Shown one piece after another: positions 53,895 through 61,300 of a stretch of DNA of 64,000 bases. How positions within the stretch are numbered: position 1 is the stretch's first letter; each line of letters begins with the position of its first letter. The position numbers were made by a program, and so were the translations under genes. Below the pieces are notes generated by a model. It was not told where the DNA came from, made no database searches, and saw nothing but the letters and a program-made list of their open reading frames with translations. Origin of the DNA: Thiodiazotropha sp050305635 (lineage in GTDB: Bacteria; Pseudomonadota; Gammaproteobacteria; Chromatiales; Chromatiaceae); the NCBI GenBank assembly GCA_050305635.1, contig JBNLFS010000057.1:1-64000 (forward strand), read 5' to 3'.

Positions 53895-54644
53895 ATGAAG
53901 CGTATAGAATTCCATATCCGCCGCCAGGACAATCCCTACAGCCCGCCCTACTGGCAGCGTTTCCGCATCCCCTACCGAGCCGGCCACAACGTGGTCTCCG
54001 CACTCATGGAGCTGCGTGAAAACCCGCTCACCCTGGACGGCCATCGGGTCGACCCGGTGGCCTGGGAGTCTAACTGCATGGAAGAGGTCTGCGGGGCCTG
54101 CAGCATGATCATCAACGGGCGGCCCCGCCAGGCCTGTTCCGCCCTGGTCGACACCCTGGAGCAGCCGATCCGCCTCGAACCCCTGAGCAAGTTCCCGGTG
54201 ATCCGGGATCTGATGGTGGATCGCAGCCGAATGTTCAGCGACCTGAAGAAGGTCCGCGCCTGGATCGAGATCGACGGTGCCTGGGACATCCAGGAGGGCG
54301 CCCCGCGCATCTCCCCGGAGGCATGGAAGGACAACTACCTCTACAGCCGTTGCATGTCCTGCGGGTGCTGCATGGAGGCCTGCCCCCAGTACACCATGGC
54401 CGAGGATTTCGTCGGGCCCGCAACCCTGGCGGCAGTGCGCCTGATGAACGCCCACCCCACCGGGCAGTATCACAAGTCCCAACGACTCCATGCGATCATG
54501 GCTGAGGGTGGTCTGAGTGACTGCGGCAATGCGCAGAACTGCGTCCAGGTCTGTCCCAAGGAGATCCCCCTGACCACCGCCATCGGTGAATTGGGCCGTC
54601 AGGTCACACTGCAGATGTTCAGGGATCTGTTTGGAAAATCCTGA
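53895..54644 (+). CDS. sdhB: Succinate dehydrogenase/fumarate reductase iron-sulfur subunit
   Basis: A 249-residue subunit. The [2Fe-2S] region is ESNCMEEVCGACSMIINGRPRQAC, close to the Bacillus pattern. The [4Fe-4S]/[3Fe-4S] part has SRCMSCGCCMEACPQY and CVQVCPKEIPL. It passes electrons from FAD to heme b. It starts eight bases after sdhA; the order C-A-B is the Bacillus order. Confidence 0.92.
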   Translation: MKRIEFHIRRQDNPYSPPYWQRFRIPYRAGHNVVSALMELRENPLTLDGHRVDPVAWESNCMEEVCGACSMIINGRPRQACSALVDTLEQPIRLEPLSKFPVIRDLMVDRSRMFSDLKKVRAWIEIDGAWDIQEGAPRISPEAWKDNYLYSRCMSCGCCMEACPQYTMAEDFVGPATLAAVRLMNAHPTGQYHKSQRLHAIMAEGGLSDCGNAQNCVQVCPKEIPLTTAIGELGRQVTLQMFRDLFGKS

Positions 54645-54674
54645 GTGACTGTCAAAGGCAGCTAGCTGCTTACG

Positions 54675-54790
54675 TCTCGTTCCCACGCTCTGCGTGGGAA
54701 TGCAGACCCGGGCTTATGCGAACACATCGGACCGGGACCATACCACAAAGCTTAGGTATGCATTCCCACGCAAAGCATGGGAACGAGACG
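54675..54790. repeat. REP doublet (REPIN-like), copy 3
   Basis: An inverted pair of the same palindrome as 13807-13922 and 19581-19692: tctcgttcccacgctctgcg with tgggaatgcagacccg on the left, and cttaggtatgcattcccacg with caaagcatgggaacgagacg on the right. It lies in the 302-bp gene-free spacer 54645-54946 between sdhB and a glycosyltransferase gene; the rest of that spacer shows nothing. Confidence 0.75.
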
Positions 54791-54946
54791 AATCCTCAAC
54801 CCCACATCGACAGTGACCAGGTTGCGCCACGCAACTGTGCACCGCGTCTCAACGCCGCAGCGGTCTTCGAGGCTATGCTCGGGGGCTGTTTCGGAGCCGA
54901 CCGCTAAGCGGGATTATCGGCACCGAGGTCATGCAGAGGTTTCTTC

Positions 54947-56491
54947 ATGGTTGCCCGACGGGTCGCACCTGCCACCTTGACACTGATTTCGATCGCCGTG
55001 TTGCTTGTCTCTGCGGCGGGCTTCGCACGCTTTTTCGGCCTGGATCGGATGGTCGTATGGCACGACGAAGTGTTTTCGGTGATTCGAGTGCTGGGTTTTG
55101 ACCATGCGGAGGTCAGGCACTCGCTCTTCTCGGGCGGTGAGTATCTGAATGCAGCACAGGTGCTGCGCTTTCAGGCGCCCGACCCGGCACTGGGCTGGTC
55201 GGATACCTGGCGAGCATTACTAGGGCATCCGGAACACCCCCCCTTGTTCTTCCTCCTTGCGCGTTTGTCGGTTGAACCGGGTGAATTCACGGCCATCGGG
55301 ATTCGCGCGACCTCCGCATTGCTGAGCCTGCTGTTGTTTCCGGCCTTTGCCTGGTGGGCGCGGGAACTCTACGGGCGCGGACCGGCGCCCTGGTTGGCGC
55401 TCGTACTGCTGGCGGTATCGCCGCTGCACCTGTTGTTTGCCCAGGAGGCTCGCCAATACGCCCTGTGGAGTGTTCTGATTGCCGCCTCGAGTGCCGCGCT
55501 GTTACGCGCACTGCGCTGCGACTCGAACTCCAGCTGGTCACTGTATGCGCTCCTGCTGTCCCTTGCGCTGTACACGCATCTGTTGAGTGGTCTACTGCTC
55601 GGTGCTCACCTGGTCTACGTGGGCTGGCGCGGATTCCGTGGTAACGATCTGCAGCGAAAAACTCTCCGTCACCTGGGATTGGCCGTGACTGCCGCGTTGC
55701 TCGCGTTTCTGCCCTGGTTGATGGTGATCATAGACGGCTACGCGGCATACCAGCAGTTCACCCATTGGATGTCGCATACGGTGAGCATGCAACGGCTGAT
55801 GTGGATCTGGCTGCAGCACTTTTCCCGTCCATTCATCGATCTTCCCGGACATGCCTGGCCAGCGCTGCTGCTGGTGTTGGTGATCCTCGCAATCCTGCGC
55901 CACGCGCCTAGGGAGGGATCGAAGAAGCTGCTGTGGACGATGCTGTTGATCTGGGTGCTTGCTCTGTTGTTGCCGGATCTGTTGCTCGGGGGACGCAGAT
56001 CCCTGGAGTCCCGTTACCTGATGCCCGCGTTTCTCGCAATTGAGATGTTACTGGTAGGCGCCATGAGCGATTATTGGCAAGGTGGTGTGGGCTCGCGTCG
56101 GATTGCGATTGTTTTGCTGGCGCTGTTGAGCGCTGGTGGGTTGCTGTCTCAATGGCAGATTCTGCACGCCGATACCTGGTGGACGAAATCATACAGTGCT
56201 GGCAATGCCGCGCTGGCCCGCACGATCAATCGCACGGAACGACCGGTGGTGCTGGTCGGCGCGGGTGACCCGAATTTGGGTGAGATCATATCCCTGAGCT
56301 ATCGATTGAAGCCGAAAGTCCGGCTGCGTATCCAGACTGATTACGCTGACTATGATCCGCCAACGGACGCAACAGCACTGTTTGCGCTCAGCCCCGGTGT
56401 GTCGTTGCGGCGTCACCTCGACCCGGATTTCCTCTTCGAGCAACTTCCCGGAAACCGACAATGGTATCGCATTGAGCACAGACACCGCTGA
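54947..56491 (+). CDS. Membrane glycosyltransferase (ArnT/PMT-like, GT39/GT83 type)
   Basis: A 514-residue protein with about eleven hydrophobic helices and a small C-terminal soluble domain. MVVWHDEVFSVIR in the first loop holds the acidic residue expected for catalysis in this fold. GHPEHPPLFFLLARLSV and LFAQEARQYALWSVLIA follow the usual pattern of polyprenyl-phosphate-sugar transferases. The sugar and acceptor are not known. AGAGG lies before the ATG. It is a single gene, flanked by a REP doublet and a degenerate repeat. Confidence 0.75.
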   Translation: MVARRVAPATLTLISIAVLLVSAAGFARFFGLDRMVVWHDEVFSVIRVLGFDHAEVRHSLFSGGEYLNAAQVLRFQAPDPALGWSDTWRALLGHPEHPPLFFLLARLSVEPGEFTAIGIRATSALLSLLLFPAFAWWARELYGRGPAPWLALVLLAVSPLHLLFAQEARQYALWSVLIAASSAALLRALRCDSNSSWSLYALLLSLALYTHLLSGLLLGAHLVYVGWRGFRGNDLQRKTLRHLGLAVTAALLAFLPWLMVIIDGYAAYQQFTHWMSHTVSMQRLMWIWLQHFSRPFIDLPGHAWPALLLVLVILAILRHAPREGSKKLLWTMLLIWVLALLLPDLLLGGRRSLESRYLMPAFLAIEMLLVGAMSDYWQGGVGSRRIAIVLLALLSAGGLLSQWQILHADTWWTKSYSAGNAALARTINRTERPVVLVGAGDPNLGEIISLSYRLKPKVRLRIQTDYADYDPPTDATALFALSPGVSLRRHLDPDFLFEQLPGNRQWYRIEHRHR

Positions 56492-56516
56492 GTCACATCA
56501 GTACTGATACCCGTTG

Positions 56517-56580
56517 TGCTTCGTATTCTGCCGGATCCCGGTGGAGCGTTCGATTACCGGGTTAGCGGAGGTGTAACGGA
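56517..56580. repeat. Degenerate palindromic repeats
   Basis: The stretch gcttcgtattctgccggatc followed by ccggtggagcg resembles the left unit of the cccgggttccacttcg family (compare 13580-13624). It is followed by gggttagcggaggtgtaac, which resembles the gggttagcgaagcgtaaccc family. Both are incomplete. They lie between the convergent glycosyltransferase gene and zapE. Confidence 0.4.
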
Positions 56581-56601
56581 GATTGGCAACCTGTTGATCA
56601 A

Positions 56602-57744
56602 TCAACCCAGGTGGGGCGTTTCCAGATAGGCGTCCGACTGCATCTCCTTGAGGCGGCTGGCGGTGCGTTTGAACTCGAACGCGAGACGTTGCCCCACATA
56701 CAGGGTATCCGGTGGAGCATCCGCGCTGATCACCACATTGACCTTGCGGTCGTAGAGTACATCGATCAGATTGATGAAGCGGCGACTTCGGTCATCCCAG
56801 GTGCCATCGAGCTGAGGGATATCGGAAATGAACAGGGTGTGATGGCAGCGGGCCAGTTCCAGATAGTCGTTCTGCCAGCGGGGCGGTCCGCACAGGGCAT
56901 TGAAGTCACACCAGATCACCCCGTTGCAGCGTTTGATATAGCGTACCGCCCGTCCCGGTACCGGAAAACTGCCCAGATCCTCGACCATACCGCTCACCAG
57001 CCGGTCGAACTCCCGGCTCAGTGAGATCGTCGCCTCATCCCCCAAAGGGGTGTGATAGAGCGCCGAAGCACCGAACAATTGCAGCCGGTAGTCACGCTCT
57101 CCAGAGAGTTCAATGACCTGATTACGGGTATTCAACAGATCGATCGCAGGCAGAAACTGATCTCTTTGCAAACCCTCCCAATAGAGCCGGTCGGGGGGTT
57201 GATTGGAGGTGGTCACCAGCACGATGCCGCACTGATAGAGGGCTGTGAGCAGGCCCCTGAGCAGCATCGCATCACCGATATCGATGACATTGAATTCGTC
57301 CAGACACAGTACTCGCATGCGTCCGGCCATCTCACGGGCAATCGCCGGCATGGGATCGCCCTGCCCCTGATGGGCTCTGAGACGTCGATGAATCTCGCGC
57401 ATGAAGGCATGAAAATGGTGCCGTTCGATGCCCAGATCCGGGTAAGCCTGGTGAAAGAGATCCATCAGCCAGGTCTTACCCCGCCCCACCCCGCCCCAGA
57501 GATAGATCCCCTTGAGTGCATCCGGTTTGGTTTGCCAGAACCAGTGCCGGTTTTTTTTCGGCTGAGACAACTCCTTGGCCAACCGGGCGAACGTTTCGAT
57601 CACACCCTCCTGTTCAGGATCGGCATGATAGCCTCGGGCTTGCAGTTGTTGATGGTAATAGGCCAGTAAAGACACGGCGGATCTTGTTGTGTTGGCTGAA
57701 AGGTTCCCCGGATTGTCCTTTGCCGGTCGGTAAATGACAACCAT
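56602..57744 (-). CDS. zapE: Cell division protein ZapE (AFG1-like ATPase)
   Basis: A 380-residue AAA-type ATPase. The Walker A is LWGGVGRGKTWLMDLFHQA and the Walker B is VLCLDEFNVIDIGDAMLL, followed by LVTTSNQPPDRLYWEGLQRDQFLPAIDLL. ZapE acts at the division ring with FtsZ, mostly under stress. The length fits the family. Start choice is unsure: ATG at 57744 lacks a strong ribosome site, and a GTG nearer the first conserved residues (SLLAYYHQQL) is possible. Confidence 0.9.
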   Translation of the reverse strand: MVVIYRPAKDNPGNLSANTTRSAVSLLAYYHQQLQARGYHADPEQEGVIETFARLAKELSQPKKNRHWFWQTKPDALKGIYLWGGVGRGKTWLMDLFHQAYPDLGIERHHFHAFMREIHRRLRAHQGQGDPMPAIAREMAGRMRVLCLDEFNVIDIGDAMLLRGLLTALYQCGIVLVTTSNQPPDRLYWEGLQRDQFLPAIDLLNTRNQVIELSGERDYRLQLFGASALYHTPLGDEATISLSREFDRLVSGMVEDLGSFPVPGRAVRYIKRCNGVIWCDFNALCGPPRWQNDYLELARCHHTLFISDIPQLDGTWDDRSRRFINLIDVLYDRKVNVVISADAPPDTLYVGQRLAFEFKRTASRLKEMQSDAYLETPHLG

Positions 57745-57903
57745 CAAGGCTAATGAAGGCTGACGGGCAGGCTGGGACAGCATGGGTCAAACCGGATGAC
57801 ACACCGGCGTGGTCGTGAAGCAAATAGCAGCGGAGGCAGCTTGAACCTTACCCGGGAATCGGCCCGATTATCGCCGCGGTCCGGGTCTCCCGGATGGGTG
57901 AGA

Positions 57904-58383
57904 TCAGCCCGCCTGAACGATCTCCACGACCCGGCGCTCAATCTCATCAAGATCGGGGATCAGTGCGGGACTCAGATCGAGTTCGACCCTCTGCAGTATC
58001 AGGGGTTGATGCGCCTCGTCCGCCGCGGGATCGACCGGAGCAACGTTCTCCGCGCTGACCCGCACCAGGCTGGGAATGGTGTGCACCACCAGGCCAATGT
58101 GTGACACGCCCTCGAATCCTCCCAGGGCATTGAGGATCAGGATCCTCCCCCGATGGCCGGGGGTGACAATGGGTTCACCGAGCAGTCCCTCGTAAGACAC
58201 CACGGGAATCATCAATCCGCGCCATACCATGTATCCCAGAAACCACTCCGGTGTCTCAACGACCGAGGCCTCCGGCTGCTGGTAGTCCATGACTTCGGCG
58301 ACTGCCGCATTGGGCAACAGGATCTGACGCTCATGCAAATGAATGAGCACACTTCGAACTTCTTTGGTGATCGCTTGACTCAT
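57904..58383 (-). CDS. CheW-like chemotaxis coupling protein
   Basis: A 159-residue CheW-domain protein (EVRSVLIHLHERQILLPNAAVAEVM, GYMVWRGLMIPVVSYEGLLGE, RILILNALGG). CheW domains link receptors to CheA-type kinases. Its ATG overlaps the stop of the ChpA-type kinase by four bases (ATGA), so it is the next gene of the same pilus-chemotaxis operon. Confidence 0.85.
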   Translation of the reverse strand: MSQAITKEVRSVLIHLHERQILLPNAAVAEVMDYQQPEASVVETPEWFLGYMVWRGLMIPVVSYEGLLGEPIVTPGHRGRILILNALGGFEGVSHIGLVVHTIPSLVRVSAENVAPVDPAADEAHQPLILQRVELDLSPALIPDLDEIERRVVEIVQAG

Positions 58384-61300
58384 TGTTTGCTTTCCGCCAG
58401 CACTTCGTTGATGTTCTCCAGCAACTCACTTTCCTGATAGGGCTTGCCCAGACAGCGCTTGACGCCCAGATCCATGGCCCGCTGACGGTGTTTGTCGCCT
58501 ACCCGGGAGGAGATCATGATGATCGGCAGCCCGTAATAGTCGACCGAGTTGTTGATGTGCCGGGCCAGTTCGAAACCGTCCATACGCGGCATTTCGATAT
58601 CCAGCAGCATGATGTCCGGCACCTGTTCCTGCAGCAGGGCGACCGCTTCGACGCCGTCCTTTGCAGTGACCACTTCCATATCGTGACGTTCGAGGAGTCG
58701 GCTGGTGACCTTGCGCACGGTGATCGAATCGTCCACCACCATGACCCGCACCCGCTCTTCCACCCGTTTCTGCGCCTGCTCGACCGAAGCCCGGATCGGT
58801 GCGGTGTGGGTGGCGTCCATACGCACCAGGGCCGCCAGATCGAGAATCAACGCCACCCGGCCGTCCGCGAGAATGGTGCCGCCGGTGATCCAGCGTACAC
58901 TGCCCACCTGCTTGCCCAGGGACTTGACCACCACCTGGCGGCTGCCCAGCAATTCATCCACCTGTAACGCGACCTGATGTTCACCGGTCTGCAGCAGCAG
59001 CAGGGGCAGCCAGCGCGGACCCTCCTGCAGCTCCTGATGACCGACGCCCATCATGCGTCCCAGGTAATTGACCTTGTACTGCTTGCCGGCGTATTCGAAA
59101 CCGTTCTGCGCATCCGCATAACACTGCTGCAGATCCTGACGGCGGATGCGCACCACGGCGCTGACACTGCCGTGGGGTATGGCGTAGATCTCCTCGCTGA
59201 CCCGCACCAGGAGTGCGTCGGTGATCGCCAGGGTCAACGGCAGACGGATGATGAAGCTGGTGCCGCGTCCCGGCTGGGAATCGATCTCCAGGGAGCCGCC
59301 CAGTTGCTTGACCTCGCTGACTACTACGTCCAGACCCACGCCGCGACCGGAGATCTGGGTGACCTCCTTGGCGGTACTGAAGCCGGGCAGCAGCACGCAT
59401 TGAATCAGGTCGTCGTCGCTGATCTCCGCATTGGCGTTGATCATGCCCTGTTTGACGGCCCGCGCACGGATCGCCTCGATATCCAGACCCCGCCCGTCGT
59501 CGGACAGGGTGATCAGTACGTCGGTGGCCTCCCGATCGAGGTAGAGGGAGATACGGCCGGTCTCCTGTTTGCCGGTGGAGACACGGTCCTGGGGATATTC
59601 GATACCGTGGGAGACGGAGTTGCGCAACAGGTGCTCGAGCACCGGCACCATGCGGTTGAGGATACTGCGATCGAGTTCCCCTTCGATGCCGAAACACTCC
59701 AGGTTGGCCTTCTTGCTCAACTGGCCGGCGGTCTGGCGAACCAGACGCTGCATCCGCGGCACCAGGGTAGCGAAAGGCACCATGCGGGTGCGCAACAGGC
59801 CATCCTGCAGATCGTTGGAAATCCGCGACTGCTGCAGCAGCAGGGTATCGGTCTCACGCTGCAGATCGCGCAGGGATTCGTTGATGTTACCCAGGTCGTT
59901 GACGGTCTCCACCAGAGCCCGGGAGAGCTGCTGCATATTGGAGAAGCGGTCCAGCTCGAGGGGATCGAATTCCGCCTTCTCGTGGTCATCCTGCTCGTTG
60001 TCCCGCTCCCAGCGATACAGAATCTGCGCTTCGGTCTCGATTTCGAGACCACGCAACTGGGTGTAGAGACGGGATACCGTCTGTTCGAGTTCCGAAAGGT
60101 TGAAGCCGAGGACGCTGTTCTGCTGTTCCAGGCGGGCGCGGTAGATGCTCACCTCGCCGGCATGATTGACCAGTCGGTCCATCAGTTCGGCATTGACGCG
60201 AACCTGATCCTTGCTCGCCTTGTGGCTCTCCTTGTCATCTTCCTGCTGGGGATTCAGCAGCTTCGCGATCTTTTCGTTGAACGGCAGCACCTTGGCGGAT
60301 TTTGGCGCCTCCTCCTCGACAACCTCAGGGGGCTCAGGCGTATGCTGGATGGTCTCCACCATTCCGTCGTAGGAGGGGGTCATCTCGCCACCCAGCAGAT
60401 TGTGCAGCTGGGTGACCTGCAGATCCGATGCGGGGACCTTTCCGGTCTTGCCCAGGGTATCCACCTGCAGGGCCAGATGATCGATGGCCTGCCTCAGGGT
60501 GTCGGTCACCGTCTCGATGGGATCGATCTCGCCTTCGGCCAGCGCGGTCATGAGCGATTCCACCGCGTGACTCAGATCCCCGACCGGCATGACACCGGCA
60601 AGACGTGCGCTGCCCTTGAGGGTGTGCAGATTACGTTGCATCCCATCGATGGCGCTGCGATCACTCAGGTTATCCAGCCAGTTCTGGAAATGGGTTTCGA
60701 TCTGCTCCGTGAATTCCTTGGCTTCCTCGATGAAGATCTGGATCAGTTCATCGTCTTCACCCACTTCCAACAACACTTCATCCTGCAGCAGCATGAAGGA
60801 ATCTTCACCGGAGTCCAGGGACTCCGAGGTGACCTCTTCGATAGCGAAGGCGTCATCCGGCAGATCCACATCGAATGCCTCGACCCGATCCTGATCGCTG
60901 ACCGCGGCCGGCGCGACTTCTTCAAGTTCTGCCTCCGCTGCCTCGTTCTCAAGCGCTTCGAGTTCCTGCTGCACCTCCGGATCGACATAGGCCTTGTCGG
61001 TCGCGCTTCGCTGACCGGCGGCATCGATCAGTGACTGAATCTCCGAGATCAGAGGATCCGCCCGATGCACACACCCGGTGGACTCCGCATCGTCGGTCTG
61101 GGTCGCAAGCAGATCCAGGGTTGCGCGGGAGAGGTTCATCACCGCGCCTTCGGCGGGTACCAGACCCCGGGTCACCGCATTGAGCAGCGACTCCATGGCA
61201 TGACTCAGATCCCCCACCGGCTCAATACCCGCCAGTCGGGAGCTACCCTTGATGGTGTGCAGCGCCCGCTGCATCGCATCCACCGGCTGGTGATCCGCGG

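Noticed and set aside
58977..61034. Very long + strand open frame of 685 codons
   Set aside because: Antisense to the chpA kinase part; the Leu/Gln-rich product reflects the reverse of Glu/Asp/Gln codons.
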